In this document: positions 1-6,448 of the stretch, piece after piece
Layout of the letters: the number at the start of each line of letters is the position of its first letter
How positions within the stretch are numbered: the first letter of the stretch is position 1
Origin: Candidatus Scybalocola fimicaballi
GTDB lineage: Bacteria > Bacteroidota > Bacteroidia > Bacteroidales > Paludibacteraceae
Reading direction: 5' to 3'
Assembly: GCA_002317115.1 (NCBI GenBank)
Contig: DCIP01000200.1
Location: forward strand, 1 to 6,730
Length of the DNA: 6,730 nt
The notes under the pieces: model-generated
Told to the model about the DNA's origin: nothing
Database searches by the model: none
What the model saw: the letters and a program-made list of their open reading frames with translations, nothing else
Program-made: the position numbers and the translations under genes

Positions 1-46
1 GAACGCCCTAACCCCACTCTCCAACGCGAGCCCAGAGGGCGAGCGT
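1..46 (+). repeat. REP-like palindromic unit, left copy (truncated by window edge)
   Basis: Two parts are visible. Positions 1-14 (GAACGCCCTAACCC) are the exact reverse complement of 764-777. They correspond to the loop and one arm of a hairpin whose other arm should lie just left of the window. Positions 24-46 fold into a hairpin: ACGC (24-27) pairs with GCGT (43-46), GA (28-29) faces GA (41-42), GCCC (30-33) pairs with GGGC (37-40), and the loop is AGA. The right copy at 731-784 has the same layout in the opposite orientation. The inner stem differs by a compensatory change (GCCC/GGGC here, GTCC/GGAC there), which supports selection on the fold. The unit lies downstream of the minus-strand gene's stop codon and might also act as its 3' end. 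Calling it REP-like is inference, because genome copy number cannot be seen here. Confidence 0.7.
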
Positions 47-83
47 ATAATAAAAAAGCGAGTTTGGACAACACGTATATAAA

Positions 84-665
84 TTACTTTTCCCTTTTTG
101 AATCTTCACTTTCAAATCTAATAGAATCATCAACAGCATCACGACAAAGTACAAAAACAATAGTTCCTCCAACTAACGCATAAGCATCAGAAATCAATGC
201 GTCTTCTGGGCCAAGACATTCATGCTGTATTTCTAATACTACGTCAACAATGAAATGAATTACAAATACGAATACTGTTGTTAAGAATACTAAAAATAGA
301 ATCTTAAATATTCTCTCTTCCCAATTCCCTTGAAATGTAAAGATACAGAAGATGACACAAAACAAATAACTAAAAAAAACTAAACTATAATTGACAATTG
401 GATGCAAACAAAACAAAATTGTCACAGCAAAACCTATTAATAATGATGCAATTATCCCATATTTTGAAGAGAAAAATTTAGACAAAATTATTCTCACAGT
501 CATTGTAAATTGCAGAGCAATAACCATAGCAGCATCTTTAGTCGGTGGAGGCCATGATTCCGTGTTTTCTGACCAAGGTTCACCGACACATAAATATGCT
601 ATGAAAAAGATTGACATAAGAATTTCAGCAGGACACTTAATCAGGTATGGTAACAAGGCTTTCAT
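84..665 (-). CDS. Orphan polytopic membrane protein, 193 aa
   Basis: I do not recognise this family. The product is strongly hydrophobic, with membrane-like segments near residues 12-27, 46-62 (weaker), 69-87, 91-111, 119-144 and 161-175. There is a Trp/Pro-rich polar loop around 31-43 (including SWPPPT) and a charged C-terminal tail (about 176-193, ending KREK). This suggests an inner-membrane protein with five or six helices and no visible catalytic motif. The ATG at 663-665 is the first start in frame after the upstream AT-rich DNA, and a TATATTTG box lies 14 bp before it. The gene points away from the downstream operon and is enclosed by inverted REP-like units. Its AT-rich composition suggests acquisition. 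A 99-codon frame on the opposite strand (391-690) overlaps it and looks like a shadow. That this frame is expressed is inference from its length and coherent hydrophobic pattern. Confidence 0.6.
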   Translation of the reverse strand: MKALLPYLIKCPAEILMSIFFIAYLCVGEPWSENTESWPPPTKDAAMVIALQFTMTVRIILSKFFSSKYGIIASLLIGFAVTILFCLHPIVNYSLVFFSYLFCVIFCIFTFQGNWEERIFKILFLVFLTTVFVFVIHFIVDVVLEIQHECLGPEDALISDAYALVGGTIVFVLCRDAVDDSIRFESEDSKREK

Positions 666-679
666 ATTTCCGTTTTTTG

Positions 680-687
680 CAAATATA
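680..687 (-). promoter_or_regulatory. Possible Bacteroidota -7 box (TATATTTG) for the 193-aa gene
   Basis: Read on the minus strand, this is TATATTTG, a full match to the TAnnTTTG -7 element described for Bacteroides promoters, 14 bp upstream of the ATG at 665. No TTTG or TTG lies at the expected distance upstream. The nearest TTG on that strand is 27 bp away (715-717 in plus coordinates), further than usual. In such AT-rich DNA the match could be chance. Confidence 0.25.
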
Positions 688-730
688 TAAATTCTTCATT
701 TCATTTGTCCTTTCCAACCTATCATTTTAT

Positions 731-784
731 AACGCTCGTCCTTACGGACTCGCGTTTTAGGGTGGGTTAGGGCGTTCCGCCCTT
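731..784 (-). repeat. REP-like palindromic unit, right copy (two hairpins)
   Basis: Hairpin one (731-756) has AACGC (731-735) pairing with GCGTT (752-756), a TC/TC internal mismatch, GTCC (738-741) pairing with GGAC (746-749), and a TTAC loop. On the minus strand the mismatch becomes GA facing GA and the loop becomes GTAA, a GNRA-type tetraloop. That makes the minus strand the more stable single-stranded form. Hairpin two (769-783) has AGGGCG (769-774) pairing with CGCCCT (778-783) around a TTC loop. A G-rich spacer (759-768) joins them. The unit is the inverted counterpart of 1-46. It sits between the divergent starts of the 193-aa gene and the downstream operon, so it is not placed as a terminator for either. 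Confidence 0.75.
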
Positions 785-977
785 AATAATCCTCTCTTTG
801 GGAAAACTGCATATAATTACCTTAAATTTTATCGTTTTCCTACAATTCCTACTCTATCTGAAATTGCATATTTATGTCGTCTTTATTTTCCACAACATAC
901 ACTTTTGAAAAATCATACGCAAAATTTGATATAAATCTTATTAAATGTTAAATTCGCAGACATTAATGCATGCATAA
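785..977. other. AT-rich non-coding leader of the SGNH/MBOAT operon
   Basis: The gene-free stretch between the two divergent starts is 666-977. Apart from the REP-like unit and the possible box at 680-687, it holds only AT-rich sequence. Two near matches to the TAnnTTTG -7 element occur on the plus strand: TCTCTTTG at 793-800 and CACTTTTG at 900-907, each with seven of eight positions. Neither has a TTG at normal spacing upstream. The operon promoter is presumably here, but I cannot place it. I see no riboswitch, tRNA or strong terminator hairpin. Confidence 0.5.
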
Positions 978-2588
978 ATGAAACGACATATAGAATTATT
1001 GTTTTTTGTTGCAGTCATCGCCGTGTTGGCAGTGGTCTGCCTTCTTATGCCTAAAGATGGAATACACATACCATCTTTCTCTTCTGAAGAAAACGACTCA
1101 ACAGGAGTGAACAAGGGTTTGACTCTTCGATTTCCGTCTATCACGGAAGTTCTTACTCCAGCAGACAAATCAAGAATCTCAATCGATGGCCTTTTGGCAG
1201 ACCGTGAGAACAGTATGAAAATGCAGACGTTGCCCGACTCTGTGATTGAGGCTCGTCGTAAACTTATGCAGGCTGCGGATTCAATGCGTGTACGCGACTC
1301 ATTGCTTCTTGCTGACACAATCAATTTCTACAAGACATTCTTTACAGAGAATCCGTCAAGATTCTATCTTCCAGATTCGTCTGACGTATCGTATATCACC
1401 GATATGATCGCAACTCTACGCCAGGAGGCTCGCAAAGGCATTGTTCATATCGCTCACTACGGAGATTCGCAGATTGAGGGAGACCGTATCACAAGTTCTA
1501 TCCGCTATGGTTTGCAGGATAAGTTTGGTGGTGAAGGTCTTGGAATCATCCCTACCCTACAGATGATCCCGTCGATCACAGTTCAGGAATCAATCACTGA
1601 TAGTATAAGCCGTTTCTTGGTCGACGGTACACTTGTCCAGAAGACAGACCACAAGCGTTATGGAGCGCTTGGCCAGTTATCTGAACTTAATGGCAAGACG
1701 ACAATCACAATCAACAGTTTGGCTACTAAGCACAAGTCATTCAACAAGATACGTCTTTTCTACTCCACTCGTAAAAAAGGGTTAACAGCGACGTTGACTG
1801 CTGACACTTTCGTATACCGAGCTGAAGATGAGCCAGAAAAGAAGTATGGAATGATGGAATGGGATCTGCCTAAAAACATCTCGTCTTTCAAAATCAAACT
1901 TGAAGGAAGCGCGGAGCTATATGGGTTCTGCTTATCAGGAGAAAAAGGTGTGGCAGTGACAAATATCGGACTACGTGGAAGTTCGGGTACATTCTTCACT
2001 CGTATCGACGCGAAGTCTTTCAAATACATGCATGACGCGCTCAACACTCGTCTTGTAATCATGGAATTCGGTGGAAATGCCACTCCTTATATGAATACAG
2101 ACAAAAAGATCGAAGGCTACTACAATTCAATGGATGCACAGATCAAGTTTGTGAAGCAGCAACTTCCAAAGGCTAAAATCATCCTTATCGGACCTGCCGA
2201 CATGGCAGAGACTGTCGACGGAAAGCTTCAGACTTACCGTAATCTTGAGAAGACGGTGGATTTGATGCAGAGAGTTGCTAAAGATAATGGCGTGGCATTC
2301 TGGAACATGTATGGTGTGATGGGAGGAAAAAACTCTATCATCAGTTGGGTATCCAACAAACCAGCTCTTGCAGCAAGCGACTACATCCACTTCTCTCGTA
2401 AGGGAGCGGAAAGAATCGCCCACCTTTTCTTGGAAAGTTTGAATGTCTACGACAATTATTCATCTTTCCAGTCATCTCTTGACAAAAAGAAGAAAGAACA
2501 ATCGAAAAACAGAAAGAAAAAACTAAAGGAAATGTCGGCTAAAATTCCAGTAGACAAGACATTTGCCGATTCAATTTCAAAAAGATAA
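978..2588 (+). CDS. Membrane-anchored SGNH/GDSL-like protein, 536 aa (MBOAT partner)
   Basis: This is a probable periplasmic SGNH-fold esterase or O-acyltransferase. Residues 5-24 form one hydrophobic helix after a short basic start (MKRH) with no clear cleavage site, so I read it as a signal anchor. A polar, charged stretch (about 25-140) leads into the SGNH core. Block I is HYGDSQIEGD with Ser164. Block II is NIGLRGSSG around Gly331-Gly334. Block III is EFGGNAT with Asn367. Block V is SDYIHFS with Asp468 and His471. All four SGNH signature residues can therefore be assigned. The C-terminus (about 502-518) is strikingly Lys-rich. The ATG at 978 is used because the nearby upstream ATG at 966 runs into a stop after three codons. 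It heads a plus-strand run, 18 bp before a paralogous SGNH gene and upstream of an MBOAT gene. This recalls AlgI with AlgJ/AlgX, PatA with PatB, and DltB with DltD. The acceptor is unknown, and simple esterase activity is the main alternative. Confidence 0.82.
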   Translation: MKRHIELLFFVAVIAVLAVVCLLMPKDGIHIPSFSSEENDSTGVNKGLTLRFPSITEVLTPADKSRISIDGLLADRENSMKMQTLPDSVIEARRKLMQAADSMRVRDSLLLADTINFYKTFFTENPSRFYLPDSSDVSYITDMIATLRQEARKGIVHIAHYGDSQIEGDRITSSIRYGLQDKFGGEGLGIIPTLQMIPSITVQESITDSISRFLVDGTLVQKTDHKRYGALGQLSELNGKTTITINSLATKHKSFNKIRLFYSTRKKGLTATLTADTFVYRAEDEPEKKYGMMEWDLPKNISSFKIKLEGSAELYGFCLSGEKGVAVTNIGLRGSSGTFFTRIDAKSFKYMHDALNTRLVIMEFGGNATPYMNTDKKIEGYYNSMDAQIKFVKQQLPKAKIILIGPADMAETVDGKLQTYRNLEKTVDLMQRVAKDNGVAFWNMYGVMGGKNSIISWVSNKPALAASDYIHFSRKGAERIAHLFLESLNVYDNYSSFQSSLDKKKKEQSKNRKKKLKEMSAKIPVDKTFADSISKR

Positions 2589-2606
2589 GCGAAACGAAGA
2601 CTTAAA

Positions 2607-3851
2607 ATGAAGGCGATCAAATCAATTATAGTGTTGTTGACGTTGCTGAGCGCGACATTCGCGTCGGCACAGGGCTTCTTCAAACAGATTCCAAGAAGCT
2701 ACGATTTTATCCAATACGACAAGAATAAATTGGAGTTTCCTGGCGACACGGGAACAATGTGCAACTTCTACGACAAACTCGACAGCATCGTGCTTTGCCG
2801 TGAAGGAAAAGTGAACATTCTACATATCGGAGGCAGCCACGTCCAGGCGGATGTCTTCTCCAACCGTATACGACGCAATCTCGACTCTTTGAACTTGGAT
2901 TTCAAGAGTTCTCGCGGACTTGTGTTCCCATTCAAGATTGCCGGCACAAACAATCCGCCTAACTACAATGTGACCTATACAGGAAAATGGGTTTCAAGCC
3001 GAATCTTGAAACGTCACGATAATATCGAGCTTGGATTGATGGGAATCGCAGTGCAGACAAATTCTGCCGACGCATCTATGAACATCAGTCTAAACAGAGA
3101 CGCCACTACACGCTGGGAGTGTACTGATTTGAAACTTATCGGCTATTCCGACAGTGCATTTTCATATCCGGTGATCATCAATCCTGCAGACAGTTCGAAG
3201 ATCTACAGCATCTATAATGTGTTGGACGACGTGTACGAATTCTCATTCGATACACCAATCGACTCCTTTACAATCGCATTCGAGCAGACAGACTCGGTGT
3301 TCCACCCATTCACATTGTCTGGAATCTTGGCAGAGAACAACAGCCATGGAATCACTTATAATTCCGTCGGCATCAACGGAGCCAGCGTCATGAGTTGGCT
3401 AAAATGTGAGAATTTCCAGAAGGAATTGCCGCTTGTACGTCCCGACCTTGTGATTTTCGGAATCGGAATCAACGACGCAGTACCTAAAAACTTCAGCGGA
3501 GCTAAGTTCTTGGAGAACTACAGCAAGTTGATTGAAAAGATTCAGGAGATCTCGCCTAACTGTGCGTTTATATTCATCACCAACAACGACTCATACCGTC
3601 GTTCGAAGGGGCAATACAGCGTCAACACAAACGGACAGATTGTGGAGGAAGTTTTCTTTGAGTTAGCTAAGAAATATAACGGTGCCGTATGGGACCAGTT
3701 TGCAATTATGGGAGGTTTGAAATCAATGAAGCAGTGGGAGAATGCAGGATTAGCCCGCAAGGACAAAATCCACTTCACGCCAAAGGGATACACCCTACTT
3801 GGCGACCTATTCTACAACGCATTGATTCAAAGCTATTTAAATTACAAATAA
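2607..3851 (+). CDS. Secreted SGNH/GDSL-like protein, 414 aa (paralogue of the preceding gene)
   Basis: This is a probable exported SGNH-fold protein. The N-terminus has a Lys, a hydrophobic core (about 6-18) and a likely cleavage site after Ala-Ser-Ala near residue 21, before Gln22. There is no lipobox Cys, so it should be soluble in the periplasm or beyond. Block I reads HIGGSHVQAD with Ser77, so Gly replaces the usual Asp before Ser. Block II is VGINGAS near Gly255-Gly258. Block III is FGIGIND with Asn289. Block V is KDKIHFTPKG with Asp386 and His389. The C-terminal third matches the preceding protein closely: both share MGG, then S, W, an L-A pair, D-x-I-H-F and KG in the same order. This indicates tandem duplication followed by divergence. 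The stop is 1 bp before the MBOAT start, which suggests translational coupling. It may be a second acyl carrier or transferase, a deacetylase, or a glycan-binding subunit. Confidence 0.82.
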   Translation: MKAIKSIIVLLTLLSATFASAQGFFKQIPRSYDFIQYDKNKLEFPGDTGTMCNFYDKLDSIVLCREGKVNILHIGGSHVQADVFSNRIRRNLDSLNLDFKSSRGLVFPFKIAGTNNPPNYNVTYTGKWVSSRILKRHDNIELGLMGIAVQTNSADASMNISLNRDATTRWECTDLKLIGYSDSAFSYPVIINPADSSKIYSIYNVLDDVYEFSFDTPIDSFTIAFEQTDSVFHPFTLSGILAENNSHGITYNSVGINGASVMSWLKCENFQKELPLVRPDLVIFGIGINDAVPKNFSGAKFLENYSKLIEKIQEISPNCAFIFITNNDSYRRSKGQYSVNTNGQIVEEVFFELAKKYNGAVWDQFAIMGGLKSMKQWENAGLARKDKIHFTPKGYTLLGDLFYNALIQSYLNYK

Positions 3852-3852
3852 T

Positions 3853-5712
3853 ATGTTCAGTACAATATTAGATTTTCTAAAAGAGATATTTGCATTCGAC
3901 GAGGGAAGTCCGCTATTGTTCACACAATTTTATTTTTGGGCTTTCTTCACGATAGTCTTTGCTGTGTTTGCGGCAATAGGAAGAAGCAAGGTGTTGCTAA
4001 GAAACACCTTCCTATTCTTCGTCAGCGTATTCTTCTATTATAAGACGAGCGGAATCTTCACATTGATTCTACTCTTTGCAACTGTGTTCAACTACTTCGG
4101 TGGTATGATCATAAACAGTTGTCATAACAAGACAGAAAAGAATCTCCATCTTGTATTTGGCTTGATAGTCAACCTTGCCACTCTATGCTACTTCAAATAC
4201 GCATATTTCTTGGTGGATATGACCAATAACCTGCTAGGCACATCATTCAAAGTGGTTGACGCGTTTGCTATATTTGGAAATAATATGGCTGGATCAAACA
4301 TGTTCGACACAGAGAATATTCTTTTGCCAGTGGGAATCTCATTCTTCACATTCCAGAGTATCAGCTATATCATGGATATCTATAGAAAGAGAATCGAACC
4401 AGTACGCAACATCTTCGATTTCGGTTTCTATTTGACATTCTTCCCACAGCTTGTGGCTGGACCAATCGTGAGAGCCAACACATTCATTCCACAGCTCTAC
4501 ACCCCATTCTTCCTTGGCAGACGTCAGTTTGGAATCGCAATATTCTGGATATTGAACGGTTTTGCTAAGAAGATTATCCTCAGCGACTACATCGCGGTCA
4601 ATTTCGTCGACCGTGTATTTGAAAACCCTACAATGTATAGCGGACCAGAGAATCTATTCGCACTGTTCGCCTACTCATTGCAGGTTTACGCCGACTTCAG
4701 TGGATACACAGATATCGCTATCGGCGTCGCCATGCTAATGGGATTCTATTTGCCACAAAACTTCAACTCTCCATACAAGGCTCCAAATGCAGGAAACTTC
4801 TGGAAGCGTTGGCATATATCACTTTCAAAGTGGCTACAGGATTACCTATATATTCCACTTGGAGGAAACAGAAACGCGTCGTTCGGAACATACTCCGTTA
4901 TCTTCACGATCGCGGCTATCGGAGTGATCTTGAGTGGAAGTTTCTGGATCGCCATCATCTTGGGATCAATCACAGCCTACTTCACAATCAGAGCATACAT
5001 GTCTCCAGACAATAAGAAAGAGATCACATCCAATTTGAACCGACTCAACACCATGCTACTTGGAGGAATCTGGCACGGTGCCAGCTGGAACTTCATGATT
5101 TGGGGTGGATTGAACGGCGTCGGAATGCTCGTCTACAATTTCTGGAAAAAGAGAAACATCTATAAGAAGACATTAGCAGTCATGATTGTGACAATCATAT
5201 TCGGAGTGTTAGTCTTCCTATACGACTTGCCAGTCTTCCGAATGGGATTTGTATGGATCGGCACAATCTTCGTCGGCACCTTCATCCGTATGGTCTACAA
5301 CCTATGTGGAGGCAAATGGAAATTCAAGGCGTTGGAATATTCATGGGCGGTGTTGCAGACATTCGTGTTCATCACCTTCACCCGACTATTCTTCCGTTCT
5401 GGTTCCAACCTTGATCCAGCCGAAGCTAACCAGGTAGCGTGGTACACAGCCAAGAACATGGTCAACCAGATCGGAGGCAAATGGGATTTTTCATTGATTC
5501 CGTCGATGGCAGACGCATATAAGAACATCATCATCTTGTTCGTGCTCGGAATGATCATCCACTGGCTTCCAGAGAGATTCAAGCGACGCTACAGACTATG
5601 GTTTGCGTTGCAGCCACTTGGAGTGATGGTGATCACAACTTGTATTATAGTATTTGTAGTGTACCAGTTTATGACTGCCGACCTACAGAAATTCATCTAC
5701 TTCCAGTTCTAA
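3853..5712 (+). CDS. MBOAT family membrane O-acyltransferase (AlgI/DltB-like), 619 aa
   Basis: This is an integral inner-membrane acyltransferase. MBOAT proteins of the AlgI/DltB/PatA type take an acyl group from a cytoplasmic donor and pass it to the outer face for attachment to a polymer. Characteristic stretches are GSPLLFTQFYFWAFF (18-32), FPQLVAGPIVR (197-207), YADFSGYTDIAIG (279-291), NFNSPYKAPN (303-312), FWKRWHISLSKW (316-327), DYLYIPLGGNR (330-340), LLGGIWHGASWNFMIWGG (402-419) and FTRLFFRS (509-516). The two signature histidines are His321 and the probable catalytic His408. Hydrophobic segments continue through most of the chain to about 605. At 619 residues it is longer than typical AlgI. 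Much of the excess is a hydrophobic insertion (about 345-390) between the two histidine motifs. The ATG lies 1 bp after the preceding stop. With the two SGNH genes it makes a likely complete O-acylation module. Acyl group and acceptor are unknown. Confidence 0.93.
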   Translation: MFSTILDFLKEIFAFDEGSPLLFTQFYFWAFFTIVFAVFAAIGRSKVLLRNTFLFFVSVFFYYKTSGIFTLILLFATVFNYFGGMIINSCHNKTEKNLHLVFGLIVNLATLCYFKYAYFLVDMTNNLLGTSFKVVDAFAIFGNNMAGSNMFDTENILLPVGISFFTFQSISYIMDIYRKRIEPVRNIFDFGFYLTFFPQLVAGPIVRANTFIPQLYTPFFLGRRQFGIAIFWILNGFAKKIILSDYIAVNFVDRVFENPTMYSGPENLFALFAYSLQVYADFSGYTDIAIGVAMLMGFYLPQNFNSPYKAPNAGNFWKRWHISLSKWLQDYLYIPLGGNRNASFGTYSVIFTIAAIGVILSGSFWIAIILGSITAYFTIRAYMSPDNKKEITSNLNRLNTMLLGGIWHGASWNFMIWGGLNGVGMLVYNFWKKRNIYKKTLAVMIVTIIFGVLVFLYDLPVFRMGFVWIGTIFVGTFIRMVYNLCGGKWKFKALEYSWAVLQTFVFITFTRLFFRSGSNLDPAEANQVAWYTAKNMVNQIGGKWDFSLIPSMADAYKNIIILFVLGMIIHWLPERFKRRYRLWFALQPLGVMVITTCIIVFVVYQFMTADLQKFIYFQF

Positions 5713-5745
5713 CGAAAACGAAGACGAAAAACAAAAGATACAGCT

Positions 5746-6225
5746 ATGAAAATGAAAGTTGGAATCGGCTACGATGTTCATCAGTTTGCCGACGACAGAG
5801 AATTATGGATTGGAGGAATTAAGATTCCTCACACAAGAGGATTGCTTGGGCATTCAGATGCCGACGTGCTTCTTCACGCCATCTGCGACGCAATGTTGGG
5901 AGCAGCTCACTTGAAAGACATCGGCACACATTTCCCAGACAACGATGCCTCATTCAAGAATATCGACAGCAAAATTTTGTTGAAGAAGACAGCGGAGTTG
6001 GTAGCGTCGAAAGGATATAGAATCGAGAACGTCGATTCCATCATCTGTGCTCAGGAGCCAAAGATGAAGCCATACATCGATGATATGCAGAAGACCATTG
6101 CGTCGGTTTTAGGCATAGACGAGGAAGACGCGAGTGTCAAGGCAACCACTACAGAGAAGCTAGGATTCGTTGGCAAGAAAGAGGGAATTGCAGCTCACGC
6201 CGTAGTCTTGCTTTCTAAAGACTAA
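5746..6225 (+). CDS. ispF: 2-C-methyl-D-erythritol 2,4-cyclodiphosphate synthase
   Basis: IspF is a cytoplasmic enzyme of the non-mevalonate (MEP) pathway. It cyclises CDP-methylerythritol 2-phosphate to the 2,4-cyclodiphosphate with release of CMP. The 159-aa length fits the family. Visible motifs are GYDVH (8-12), GHSDADVLLHA (35-45), DIGTHFPDND (58-67) and ATTTEKLGFVGKKEGIAA (133-150). Asp10, His12 and His44 are the metal ligands, and TTTEKLGF contributes to the nucleotide/diphosphate site. Two in-frame starts exist. The ATG at 5752 would begin MKVGIGYDVH and put the ligands at 8, 10 and 42, as in the E. coli enzyme. It is at least as likely as 5746. The gene follows the MBOAT gene by 33 bp on the same strand and probably shares its transcript. 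No functional link to acylation is evident, although undecaprenyl-phosphate for envelope glycans does come from this pathway. Confidence 0.97.
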   Translation: MKMKVGIGYDVHQFADDRELWIGGIKIPHTRGLLGHSDADVLLHAICDAMLGAAHLKDIGTHFPDNDASFKNIDSKILLKKTAELVASKGYRIENVDSIICAQEPKMKPYIDDMQKTIASVLGIDEEDASVKATTTEKLGFVGKKEGIAAHAVVLLSKD

Positions 6226-6448
6226 GCTCCTAATTTTTCCTTGTTGACAAGCCCAATTATAAGGCAAAAAGGCAAGAAAAGTAGATTTTACAGCACTAAT
6301 AGTGTAAATATTCGTTAAAATTCGTGGTCAAACTATGTTTTTTTTATAAATTGCACCCGATTTTGTGGATATTAGGTAAACGAAATCGAAAAAAGGACTA
6401 AAAGAAAAATAAATAATAAAAAAAATAACAAAAAATTTCAGAAGACAA
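6226..6448. other. AT-rich intergenic region upstream of the ExbB-type gene
   Basis: This 223-bp gap separates the ispF stop from the next start and should hold the promoter of the ExbB-type gene. No clear rho-independent terminator follows ispF. A small hairpin (CACT 6294-6297 with AGTG 6301-6304, loop AAT) has no T-run after it. An eight-T tract lies at 6338-6345 without a stem before it. TAGATTTT at 6282-6289 is one mismatch from the TAnnTTTG -7 element but has no TTG at normal spacing. The last 70 bp before the ATG are extremely A-rich with no Shine-Dalgarno site, which fits Bacteroidota translation starts. Confidence 0.5.

Larger units (their letters stand above)
1..777. mobile_element. 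Candidate REP-bracketed cassette carrying one membrane-protein gene
   Basis: Inverted copies of the same palindromic unit flank a single AT-rich open reading frame. The outer 14 bp (1-14 and 764-777) match perfectly as an inverted repeat. Base composition inside is unlike the neighbouring operon: positions 361-420 have 12 G or C in 60, while 4441-4500 in the MBOAT gene have 31 in 60. No transposase is encoded inside, and the protein lacks the HUH motif of REP-associated tyrosine transposases, so any movement would need help in trans. The alternative is two independent REP insertions on either side of a resident gene. Target-site duplications cannot be tested because the left edge is cut. Confidence 0.3.

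Noticed and set aside
391..690. A 99-codon plus-strand frame opposite the 193-aa membrane gene
   Set aside because: It is shorter, overlaps the better minus-strand frame, has no recognisable domain, and ends by running through the minus-strand gene's start region. I take it as a shadow.
1..784. CRISPR array or insertion sequence with transposase
   Set aside because: There are only two repeat units, in inverted orientation, with a gene between them. No transposase motif (HUH or DDE) is seen in the enclosed frame.
904..928. TTTG (904-907) and AAAATTTG (921-928) as a promoter for the first SGNH gene
   Set aside because: The spacing is 13 bp where about 19-21 is expected, and the downstream box lacks the T of the TA. 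Too weak to annotate.
941..1324. A 127-codon minus-strand frame over the start of the first SGNH gene
   Set aside because: It is antisense to a confidently assigned coding region, has no family features, and a Ser/Arg-rich composition typical of antisense frames.
5295..5582. A 95-codon minus-strand frame inside the MBOAT gene
   Set aside because: It lies entirely antisense to a well-supported MBOAT C-terminus, with no motif of its own.
6244..6262. TTGACA followed by TATAAG as a sigma-70 style promoter
   Set aside because: Only about 8 bp separate the two boxes, and this type of promoter is not the norm in Bacteroidota.
6294..6304. Small CACT/AGTG hairpin as a terminator for ispF
   Set aside because: The stem has only four pairs and no T-tract follows it.
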